From assembly GCA_008000375.1 (NCBI GenBank), contig SMOI01000007.1, positions 231,822 through 265,364 on the forward strand: a stretch of 33,543 nucleotides of DNA, written 5' to 3'. The position numbers and the translations under genes were made by a program. Below are positions 1 to 12,100 of this stretch, in pieces. The notes beneath the pieces were generated by a model. It was not told where the DNA came from. It ran no database searches and worked only from the letters and a program-made list of their open reading frames with translations. The DNA comes from Poteriospumella lacustris (taxonomy: Eukaryota; Sar; Chrysophyceae; Chromulinales; Dinobryaceae). How positions within the stretch are numbered: position 1 is the stretch's first letter; every line of letters begins with the position of its first letter.

Positions 1-3000
1 GGCTCAACGAGCGGAGCGGTGGCATCCGGCGCGGGGGGTGCTTTGGCCTCGTCGCTGTCGCGGTCTCTGTCGCGGTCAGGGCCACCGAGCAAACGGTCGA
101 GCTTCTTAAAGCGCGGCCCCGCGGCTGCTGTTGCTGCTGCTCCTCCTCCGACCGAAGAACCACCACCACCAGCTGCCGCAGCTCCAACACGAGCGGGGCC
201 TTTGCCAACGGAGCGAAGGCCCGTGAAGCGGGGGATCGCGACGACTTTCTCCCCCGCGGCCGCAGCACTGGCGGCGGTCGCCGCTGCAGATGACGGCTCA
301 GGGACCGGCGGGGTTTCGTCCACCAGCGAAGGAGCTGCTGGAGCTGTGGTCGCGGTCGTGGGCGGTTCACTACCAGGAGCACGGCCGGGAGCAGGGCCAG
401 GGGCGGCCGTTGTCGATGGCTCAGCAGCGGCTTGCGGTGGGGCATCGCTCTCCACCGCGGCGGCGGCGGCGGTGGCCATCGCCGGGGCGGTCTCTGTCGC
501 CGGTAGCGGCTCTGCAGCTTCCGCCGTCGGCTGCGGGACAACGGCCACCGACGGTGGAGGCGCAGCGGTGTGAACCGCGGGCACCGTCGCCGTCGCCGTC
601 GCCGCCGTTGGCAGTGGCGCAGCCGCTGCGCTGGTCGGTGCCGTGTCCTCGTCCGCACCTGCGTCGCTGGCCGCCCGTGACGACGACGACGACGCCGACG
701 ACGACGACGGCTCGTCACTCGTCGCGGCCGTCAACGTCGACGGCCAGCGGAACAAACTCGTCGCCGCACTGGTCGCATGGTGATGATGCTGATGGTGCGA
801 GGCGACCGCGCGCACCGACACCTCTGCGCCTCCTTCGTCCTCGTCCCCATCGTCGTCGTCGTCGCCGGCGGCGGCGGCGTCTTCGTCGTCCAGCGTGTCA
901 GCCGACGCGGCAGCGAAGTCGAAACGATGCCGCGGTGGCGGTGGTCGTTTCGTCGCCGTCGTCGTCGTCGCTTTCGCAGTCGTCGTCGCAGGAGAGTGAC
1001 CACGCAGAGGCGGCTCATCGTCCTCGTTGTTGGCAAGGCCATCGCCATCGCCATCGCCTTCGCCTTCGCCATCGCCTTCGCCATCGTCGGCGTCCTCCGC
1101 CGTCAGACGCGGGGTGTACTTGCCCAGCACCCGCAGCAACCGCTCGCTCTCGAAGACGCTTTCGTACATCGACGGGTTGGCGGCGATGCGCAGGCCGCGC
1201 GGCGGTGGACGCGTCGACGACGGCACCGCCACCGTCGCCATCGCAGCTCCTGACGCTGCTCCAGCGGCGGACGCTGTCGCGGTGGACGCCGTCGACGCCT
1301 CGCCGACGGTAGAAGCGCTCGGTGGCGGTGGCGGTGGCGGTGGCGCCGTCAGCGACGGTCGCGGGCGACGGTACAGGGCACGCGACAGCGGCCCGCCCGA
1401 GACGACCGCGTACAACAGGTCGCCTCCGTCGTCGTCCTCGTCGTCCTTCTCGTCATCGTCGCTGCTGTCGCTCGGACGTGGCCATCGAATCGGCGCAGCA
1501 GGCGGCAACGGCAACGGCGCAGGCAGCGGCGTCCCCGTCAACGACACGTCGCGCAGCAGCGCGGGACACGTCGCGTACGCGGCCAGCGTCGTGTCCAGGT
1601 CGAAGTGCCACGTCTGTTGCTGCTGTTTGGTCGCAGCCGTGGCGCCCTCGCGGTCGTCGGTGTCGCTGTTCTCGTGGAGACTTTCGCGTATCGACGGCAG
1701 CGGCGGTCGGCGACCACCCGCGACAGCGCCGCCGCTGCCGCTACCGCCGCCGCCACCGCCACCGATGTGGCGCAGGTACCGACGGTACCGACGTCGCTGC
1801 TGACACAGCCGTTGCACCGCGCGGGCGTGACGCGATCGGCGGCGGAGGTAGCCCGTCATACGCGGCGTCAGCGCTTGGAGCAGGAAGCGTAGCCAGTGCT
1901 CCACCGACACCCACGACGCCGACGGCGACGGCGACGGTGCCATCCACGGCGCCGCATCGACGGCGACCGCGGCCGTGTGCAGCAGATGCGCTTCACTCCA
2001 CCGCGACAGCCAATCCTGCGCCAAGGCGGCGACACTGGCGTCGTCGTGGCGGCCATCGCGGGCGTCGCGAGCGGCCCCCGCCGCCGTCGCCGTCGCCGTC
2101 GCCGTGTGCGGGTCGTGGCCCGCGAGGTACGCGTCGACGGCCGTGAGGAACGTCGCCGCCAGGAGCCGCACGATCTCACACGAGACGGACCAGGGCACCA
2201 CGAGCTGCGCCATCACCGCGGCCGGCGACAACTGCGACGGCTGCGACGGGGGTTGACTGAGCGCGGCCACCGCCACGGCGATGTCGTCGGGCGTGGGCCA
2301 CCGCTCCGTTTGGAAGGTCGCAGGGTCGTCCGCGTCACCGCTGATAGCGCTACGGGCACCACCGCCACCGCCGCTGCGGGGGGCGCCCCTGCTGGCGAAG
2401 GCGTAGCGATGGTAGAGGTGCGCGTAGAGATCGACGACCATGCGCGCGACGTCGATCTGCCAGTAGCGATGATCCGACGACACGGGGCGGCCCACGTACG
2501 TCGGCTGTTCGCGCCGCAAACGGTACTCGACGAAGCGGCGATCACTGTCGAAGTCGTCGTACTCGGCGGCCGCCGGCCCCGTCGTGAGGGCGGCCAACGC
2601 GGCCGATCGGCGGACCGCCGCGCGCCATCGCTGAGCGACGTCCGCCGACATCGACGACACCGTCGCGGACAACTGCAGCGCGTCGTGCAGCGCGTACGTC
2701 CACGGCGCGGCGACCCGCAGGTGCGCGCTGTGGCCGAACTCGTCCGCGACGCGGTGGCGGCGGCGCGTCGAGGGCGAAGACGCGTCGGCGGCGGTGTCGA
2801 CGGTGTCGGCGGGGCGTAACAGCGGCCGCGTCGTCAAGACCCGCACGGCCAATGGCGACGCATCGCGGGCCGCTTGCACGTCCTGCGCCACGGCGGCATC
2901 GAACGCCGCCTGCGTAGCCAGCGTCGCCGTGACGCCACCGCCGCCACCGCCATCGCCACCACTACCGCCACTACTGCTGCCGTGCGGAGCGACCGCGGGG

Positions 3001-3189
3001 TGGTTCATGCCCCGCCACTGACGGAGACATCGGTGACGCTCCTGCGCCGCACGCGACGTGGCCCATGCGACCAGAGCGGCCTCCACACGCACGCGGACGG
3101 CACCGGCCCGTGTCATCCATTTGCGACGGGCGGCACGCCACGTGTGCGCGAAGTGTCGTCGGCGCGCGATCCACGTCGGCGTATTGCAC
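1..3189 (-). other. Long low-complexity C-terminal tail of the giant protein (continues beyond window)
   Basis: At least 1060 residues after the last hydrophobic segment are dominated by Ala, Ser, Thr, Pro, Gly and acidic runs. They contain several simple-sequence tracts, such as GCGACG and GATGGCGAAGGC repeats. No stop appears before the window edge. Scattered basic stretches such as RRRYRRYLRH occur. It is probably cytosolic and mostly disordered (inference). Very long alternative frames here are a side effect of the high GC content. Confidence 0.7.
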
Positions 3190-6100
3190 GCGAAATGGCG
3201 CAGTATCACCAGACCCACCGCGATGCTCACCAACACCGTCACCGACAGAAACGCCTTCGTCTCCAGCGACACGTGCTGCTCGGGTTCGCGGCCATCGGTG
3301 GTGGTGACCGCCCGGTGCCGCGTCTCCTGCAGCCAGCGGATCCATTGGACCAGCGCCCAGAGCGGCGCAAAGAGCAGCCCCAGCAGAATCGCTTGCAGGA
3401 GATGCTCCGCTGTCACCGCACTGACCGCGGCATCGCCGGGGGCCAAGGCGACCCCTCGGACCCGTGCAGGCTGCAACAGGCTGGCGATCCACGCGGGGCC
3501 GGTCAAGAGCCACGCGGCGATGGTGATGGGCGCCGCGGGCGACCGGACCGAGGGCCGCTGCTGCACCGTCTGGGCGATGTACTGGAAGTCGCTGTCGTCG
3601 AGGTGCGACAGCAGATGGCGCACGAGGGGCAGCGTGGCCAGCACATGGGCGGGACGCTGTGCGGTGGACGGGGAGCCCACGGCTGCCGCTGCCAGCGACG
3701 ACGACGGCGGTGGCTGGCCGCGCGATGGGCGGCGCGATGCCGCACGCGTCGAGGAAGTCGTCGACGTCGACGTGGTGGCCGCCGTCGTGGCGGCGGCGGG
3801 ATGCGCTGCCAGCGTCAAGCGCAACACCGCGGAGACGTGGTGCGACACCTGCAGCGCTGCCAACGACGCCGACATCGACTCCGATGCCGATGCCGCCACC
3901 GACGCGGCCGCCCCTGACGGCGCAAACGAGCGCTTCGCCAGCACATGGACCAAGCGCGCATACATCGCTTGGAAGCGGGGCAATACCCGGTACACCGCCG
4001 CGCCATGCACCACACAGACGTGCCAGACCTGCAAGACGCCGATGTCCACCACCCACATCGTCACCACACACAACGCCCACACCCGAATCGTCGTCCGCCC
4101 GACGTGCATCGCCCAGAAGAACAGGAAACCCAGGTAGCCCAGGTTCAGGGTCAGCAGCACGAGCCAGCCGAGGCACCACGCGACCACCGACACGCGACGC
4201 GGATGCATCGTGGGGTACAGCCCACTGCACTTCTCCCGGACGACGTACTGGTCCACCATGGACGGGTATTGCTCCAGGATCAGCCATTGCAACAGCCGCT
4301 GCGTCATTTCGTGGCGCGAGACACGCGCGTAGCCATAGCGGAGCAGTGGCTTGGTCGTGTTCTTGCCCGGTTTGTTGGCCTTGACGGCGAGGGGAAACAA
4401 GACGCGTTTCATCGTCTGCGCCGTTTGACGCGCGTGGGTCAAGCGGCGTTGCAAATGCGCGGTCGGGGACGACGGGGACGTGGCGAAGGTGCACAGCAGC
4501 GACCGCAGCGTCTCTGCCCAGTCACGAGGAGACGACGTCGCCGTCGTGGACGCCTGGGACAGCCACGTCACCACGGCCTCGGCCCCGCCGAGCTGGGTCG
4601 CCAGAAACGCCACCTGTTGTTGCATCGGCGTCGCACCGGCGGCGGCGTCCTGCGTGCTCGACCGCCCACGATGCAGGGCGGCCAAGGCTTGCACCGGCAT
4701 CGTCGTCAGGAGATAATGCAAGTGGCGCAACAGGTACTGCGTCTCGTAGGAGACCGACGCAAACCGCGTGACGAAGAGGTATTCACTGTGTCGCCGCGCC
4801 GTCGCCTCCCGCGCGCTCTCCTGCTGCTGGTGATGGTGATGATGAAGCGCAGGACTTCGCTGGGGATGCGTCGTCCCGTAGGCCGTCACGTCGTACTCGG
4901 AGGAGGACAACGCGTTGCGGTGGCTGCGAAGCGGTGTCGGAGCGTTGTTCTTGGTCTTCGCCGCCTTCCGCGCCGCCTTTGGCTTGTTGGCCTTTGGCTT
5001 CTTGGTCGCGGGCCACGGTGCGGTGATCGAATAGATGCTGCTGTTGTGGACCGAGCGATGATCGGCACCAGCCGCTGCAGCTGCTGCCGCAGCGGCAGTG
5101 GTAGCAGTAGCAGCGGCGGTGGCGGTGCCAGGGTCGACGTCCTCGCCGAAGAGATCCGGACTGTACATCGACTGCCAACGGTTGTCCTCGTCCGCTTCGC
5201 TGCCGCTGCCCTCGAAGGTGTGGAGACCGTCCACCACGGCCGATCCATCCTCCTCGTCCTCGTCCTCGTCCTCGTCGTAGTCACTGTCGTCGTCGCTCGC
5301 GTCACTGTCATCGTCGTCGCCGTCACTGCGGTCGCTGTCACTGCGATCGCTGTCACTACGATCGTCGCCGTGGCCGTCGCCGTCGCTCCACGAGACGGGC
5401 GAGGCCGCGTCTCCGCTCGGTGACAACGACGCGGACGATTGTCCCGCGGGGGATTCGAGGGACGCGGAGTTCGATGGGCTGTTCGACATGGTCCCGGTGC
5501 TGCTGCCGTCGCTGCCGCCGTCGGACAACGACACGCGCTTCACTCGTCGTGGTCGACGAGAACGACCCCGACGATGATGACGCTGCTCACGTCGTGGGCG
5601 GTGGTGAGGCTCATCGTCATCGGCGGCGAGCTCGTCGGTGACCGCGCGTCTTCCTTCGGCGTGCGACGTGCTCGTGCCGCCGCCGCCATCGTCGTCATCG
5701 TCGTCGTCCGGTGTCAATTGACCCGCCACCTGATCGATCACCGTCGCCAGGCCCAACAACAGCCACCGAACCACGTAGCGTCGCCACCAGGACAACTGCT
5801 GCCCTCGCGCGTGCCGACCGCTCCGTCGTCGTCGTTGTCGTTGTCGTCGTCCAGACCGCGACGCTTCCTCCAGAAACAGCCCGTCGTCCGTCGTCACCCC
5901 CCAGAGCAACGCCGCCGCGGCCTCGTCGTCACCGTCCGCGATCGCATGCAATTGCGCCATCAACGCCGTCGTATCCGGGCGATGGGCACACGTCGTGGCT
6001 TGCAAGCACGACACGAGCCACTGCGACACCTTCTGCGCCAAGAGCAAGACCGTCGTCACGGCCAACAGAAACGACACCGTCAGACTCGGCGTGTCAATCG

Positions 6101-9100
6101 CACACGACACCGTCACATGCCGCTCCACCGCGTACAACAGCAGTTTCTCGATCGACCAGCGACACAGCCGTGTCCCCGTGATGCGACTCACGGGCGCGAG
6201 ACACGCCGCTTCCGTCTCGTACTGCTGGCAATAACCATCATCGGGAAAGGACCAGTAGAAGAACCACGCCACGAGCGCCCCAATCGACAAGAAATGGTGG
6301 CTCAACGTGACCCATTGCAAGAGCCGACGTTGGTGCAGCCATCGCTGTGGCAGATGCGACGGTGACTGCGCCGCGGTCGCTGTCGCTGTCGCTGTCGCAC
6401 CGCTGCTGGCCTCGTCGTGCGGAAGAAGATACGACGCCACGAGCGAGGTGACCAATTTGCCGTAGCTGTGATGGCTGGCGATCAACGAGCCCATTTGGCG
6501 GAAGAACGAATGGTTCTGGAGCTGCAGCTCGGCGTACGGGAAGGCTTCCAGCAACTGGAACAAGAGCAACCGCTGCTCCGACGAGGAGGAGGCGAAGGCG
6601 GGGGATGCAGGCTGCTTCACTGGCTGCAGTGGTCGCCGATGATGCGCGGTCGTCCCTGACTGCCCAGCCGCCGACGAAGACGTCGAGGAAGCGGAAGAAG
6701 GGAACAGCACGTCGTGCCACCCATGACGCAGCAACAGGGCGAAGTAGCCCGTCTGACCGGAGACTTTACGCCGCGTGGCGGACCTCTTCTGCGTTCTCGT
6801 TGTCGTCGCCTGTTTCGTTGTTGCCGAGGTCGTAGCGCGGCCACCATACATTGACCATTGCTGCAACCGCTGGTCCCAATAGCAAAAGTACAGTAACCCC
6901 ACCACAAAGCCCACGAACAAGATGCCACCGACGATCAGCACCGGTTTGGCGGTGTCCAGCGTGATCGCGAACAAACTCGACGAGAAGAACAACGGCAGGT
7001 CGATGTAGTCCCGTTGGACACGGTAGACCAGCTCGACCAACGCGGTTTGTGGTTCCACGCGGACGACGACGGCGGTGGTGGCCGTCGAGACCATCGTCAC
7101 GGCATCGTCGTCGGTGGCGGTGCGGGAGTCGTTGCTGCTGCTGCTCGAGGACGACAACCGCCGCGCACGGTGAACGCTTTGCTCGGTGATGCTCCACAAC
7201 CGACGACCGCTGCTGCCGATGCTGCTGCTCCCGTTGCCGTTGCTGTCACCGCCGGCGTCGCTCAGCGTCTCAGCCATCGTCGTGAGAGACGGACGCAGCG
7301 ACACGATGGATTCCCACCGTTGGCATCGGAACTGCGCGCTCTCATTGGTCCGCGTCACCAGCGTACACGCGGGACACGCGGCGCCACCACGAGGTATGTA
7401 CGTCCAATCGTCCACCAGCGTCGACCACCTCGTCGCATTGGCGGCCGATGTGTTGTCCGCGGAGACGTGATAGGAATGACACGTGGGGTAGGTGTCGTTG
7501 TAGGCCGCGACGTCGACCAGCATCTCGACGGTCCAATCGATGAACCGCTGCGTGCGTTGAAACGGAAGCGACAGGTAATAGACATCCTCCTCGCTGCTGT
7601 TGCTGTTGCTGTTGCGGTTGCTGTTGCTGCTGCTCACCGCCGACGACGCCGCCGCCACCCCATCGCTGCTGCTGGCATTCGAAGCGGGATACAACAGAAA
7701 CTCCACGCGCAAGAGATCGGTATCAATCGTTGACCAAGGCGACGAGGTGTCGCCGTACGACAGTTGCGGGAACCGGGTGACCGCCACCGTAAAGTGCCCG
7801 TCCCACGTGTACCACGTCGTCGGGGTGAATGGCGTTCCACTGGACGACGACGCCGTGGCGACGGTGGTGGCCTGGGTGATGCCCGCCGTCGAGGGGAAAT
7901 AAATCGACGGACAAACCGCGTCAACGGCGGAGTCACACGCCGCGTGGAGGGTCAGCGACGTCGCGGCGGAAGTGGCATTGGCCAAGGCGACCACGCGATG
8001 GTGCAATTGAATTTGCAATTGCTCGGCGACCAAGGGCGCTAGGACTTCACTGGCGACCACGGATTGCATCAACGCGGTCGACAGATGGGAATACACCCAC
8101 GAGACCAGCACCGCGTTCGCGTAGGCCGTTTCGTTTTGGACGGTGGGATCCAACACTATCAAATCCGACAGCGTAGACACCAACAGCGATGGTAACGTGT
8201 CCGTCTGGGCCGTCGACAACCATCCCACCGCATCGGACGATGAGGAGGATTGATTGCCATTGACGGAGGAGGATGACGCGGTCGTCGCAGCGGTCACGGC
8301 ACTGGCATTGACCGTCGACGTCGTCGTCGTTGACAACGACACGACGCTGTCCAAGACGTACAAACAGATCTCCGTCGCATTGAACACGCCGTCGTCTTCG
8401 GACAATGAAAACGTAGCGGTCGAGGAGCCATCGCTGTAGGTGTAAGCGTACGCTGCATCGGCATCATCATCGTCACCAGCAGCGTTCTCGCCGTCACCAC
8501 CCTCGACGGTAAGCGACGTATCTACGTACGAACGTTGGTTCAAGGCGCGCGTCACCGCGCGAATGGAGGCGATCAACGGCGCCGCTTCTTCCCGGCGAAC
8601 ACGTTGTTGTACCGCCTGTTGGGTGGTATCGGCTGTGGGTGTGGTGGAGGCGCTCAGCGATGCATTCGTGGCCACGCCCAAGAGCCCACACATCATCGAT
8701 CGCAGCGAACTCAATTGATGCACGTGGCTCACGGCTTGCTCACAGGCCGCCCCACGATACGAGGGAGGGCAATAGCACCGCGGTTGGCACTGCTCGGTCT
8801 GCGTGCATGCGGACGGAGACGTCACCTGCTGGGTACGGTCACTGACGTAGCGACACTGGCCGCGGCCAGAGCACGCCACCAGTACACTGCCATTCCAGTG
8901 GCTGCCGGGACAGAGCGGCAACGGGCGAGGGATGCACAGGCCAACGTGTACGGCACAGTAGTAACCCGACACATAGGCGACCGACGAGGCATTGAACCGA
9001 TCCGATGTGCAGTCCTCATCGCTCGTGCAGGAGACAAGTGGGGCGATGGCTGCGGCGGTGGCGGTGGTTGTGGTTGTGGTTGTGGCGGTGTCCTCGTTGA

Positions 9101-12100
9101 AGGTCGAATCGTCGCTACGCAAAATGGCGGTGTTCAAGGTCTTCACTTGCAGACCCATGGCTTGGGCCAGGGAAGCATTCGTATGCGCACTCCGAGCAAC
9201 GCATGGGAGATTGGTTCGACTGCCCCACCCATTGTCGTCATAGGCACTTCGATATCCTGCGAAACAGGCACCACAGCTGTTGCTTCCAGCACACGCCTGT
9301 CGATGGAACGCCATGGCGCAGGTGACCACGTCACTCACATTCGCCGCACAGCGCTGGAGGAGGATCGAGGCGGTGGAGGCATAACTGCTCACGGAGCCCA
9401 CGAGGGTGTCATAATCTTGCGCGGCGATGGCGGCAAACGCATCGGTCGCCACGAGCGAAGCCACCGTGTTCAGGGTGGTGGTCGCATGCGACGCATTGCG
9501 CATCGCGGCCGTCACCATCGACGCTACCGACGATGACGATCCCATCAGAGTGGCATTGCCCGTCGTGTCCAACAAACCGAGCGTGGTGGCATTCAAACCA
9601 CTCGCCCAACCATTGACGGTCAGCAGAGAACGAGTCGTGTTCGCGAACGCGCCATGAATGTCGTAAACACGGACCAGGGCTTGTCCTATCGCAAACGGCA
9701 GATGCGAGGGTAACGCGGGAAACACCGTCGTAGCGACGTTACTACGACTCGTCGCCTTGATCGTCACGATGATCGGCTCGGCGGAGGTGATCAGCTGCGG
9801 CTGCAAGAAAAACTCGTACGACAGCGGCAAATCCTCCGACACGTCGATCCAATTCACGGCTTGCAGGGTCAACGTCGTGGTCAACGCCGTGCCCCGGATG
9901 GGCGATGATGATGCATCATCACCCGGAGGAGCGATACACTGCAGGGTACCCGCACTCGGAGGCGCATTGACCTTCAGCGATACCTCCACCGTGGAGACCA
10001 CGTTGTTGTCGGCCGAGGAACAATACAGCGACAACTGGAAGGTCAACGACGCGCGTATACCGCTCAACGAATACTTCGGAAAGACCAACGACACGCGTCG
10101 TGCATACAACTCGGTCTCCACCGCGACCATGTCGGACAGTGGCCACTCTTCTGTCGTCATCGATGCGGTCAATGCCGCCAAGGCCAAGGACTCGCCTGTC
10201 TCCGACGTGGCAGACCATACGACTTTCACCGATTCACCATCGTCGGCCACGGACGATGCGGCAATAAAGACCGTGGCCGGCACAATCAATGCTTCGTTGG
10301 TATTGATCCGGTCCGGTACGGAGGCTGTGAAGGCCACTTGGCCACCATCAATGGCAGACGATGCTGCCGCTGACGTTGACGTTGACGTTGACGTCGCTAA
10401 CCGTCGACGAGACGAGGAGGATGACAAGAACGACAACGCGGTGGAGCGCTGCAACGACAGCGTCATCGAGCCCAACCGCGATGTATCCGTTCGATCGTTG
10501 ACGGTCAGGTGCAACGCATACGTGACATTGGAGGACAAGCTTGCAATCGCCAAGGTCCAGCGACTTCGCTTCTGATTGCTGGTGGATAGCATCGAGGACG
10601 GACACGTGGTCGTCACGATATTGGTGGTCGAGACGCGGCTGCGAAGTTGCGGTGTCATCGTGCACGTCCAAGCGTACTGCAGGGTATCCCTTCGCCCGGT
10701 ATCCCGATCATACGATGCACTCGCATCGAACACCGTATTCATCGACACGATATGCACCGACGACGATGAAGCGGATGGCGACATCGATGATCCGAAGCCT
10801 TGAACATGGGCTACAATGGGCTGCCATACATTGGGACGTACGACCACCGTGACTTTGGCCGATGCAGCGGTGGTTTGATCAACGATGGCCGAGTACGATG
10901 CCGTCAATGTGATTGTGTATTCCCGGTCCACTTTCAGTGCATAGGCGGGCAACGTCAACCGCAACGGATACCGTTGGAATCGTCGGTCATACTCCACCAC
11001 CGTACTGCCACCGTTTTCTTGCGATTCTTCGATGAGCCAGGTCGATCGTAATGAAAGCGTGGATACATCGAGCGTGCTGCAGGGAGACAAGGCCACGGAT
11101 CCTTGCAAGGATAGCCCATCTTGAGCGTACACGACAAGTTGCGTAGGTCCAACGATGTCCACCAACGGAATGTTCTCGTTCGTGCCGAATTCAAAGCCAG
11201 TGGTGGCCATCGCGGTCTTGCCCGCGATATTCGTAGCTCGGACGGAGAGGTAATATGTACCAGGAACAAGCAACGACGTGGGCAACTGAAACAACGGCAC
11301 CGTATACGAGGTACCCAGCGAATTCTGTTGCGTCAGGAAAGCAACGAGCTCTGAGGACAACGGCAAATTCGCATTGGCGATCGACCACGTGACATTGGCC
11401 CAGGGGAATCCCAAATTCCCCGTCGTGCCAGAGGCATCGACCGTGATGGCCTGCACACAACCCGGAGTCTTCTTCGGTACTTGCACCATCACCGTCGGGG
11501 TAATGGCGGATAACGGTGGCGAGAGAACGACCCGTTGACTTCCCGCGGTGGGCAATTGACGGCAGGACGAGGCGGACGTGGTTGACAAACATTGCGCCGT
11601 GAGAACACCACCGCGTAAGGTGATGTACGTCTCTGCCAGGGAGGACAGAGACGGCAACGCACTGGCAGAGAGAGAGACAACGGCGGCACTCGCATTGACC
11701 CACGAACACACAGATGCGTTCATCCACGACGACGATGCAGCAAAGACGTCGGTACACGACCACAACGACGTAGTCAACTTGCCTGCCAGATTCGTGGGCG
11801 AATCAAAGAGCACCGACACGTAGCTGCCTTCATCCGCCAACACCGCGGCCTGCAACTGCGGTGGCGACAATTGCGTTGGACGAATCAACGTGAACGTTCG
11901 ATTCAACGCTTGCGCCGCGTATTCGGCAGCAGAGGAACCCGACACCAGCACAACACCGCGCAACGAAGAACTCGACGACGTGTTGTGCAGCAGTACACGG
12001 AACAACAACTGTTGTTGTGCTGCTTCGAAGGAGCTGGTGACCGTGCGATTGGATGGAATCACTTGCAGAATGGACGGTTGGATCGTGGATCCATTCGCGT

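Noticed and set aside
2971-4494. 507-codon minus-strand open frame and other long GC-rich frames in 1-6500
   Set aside because: The in-phase exon 2 frame here encodes clear membrane segments and stays open to position 1. The others are by-products of high GC content.
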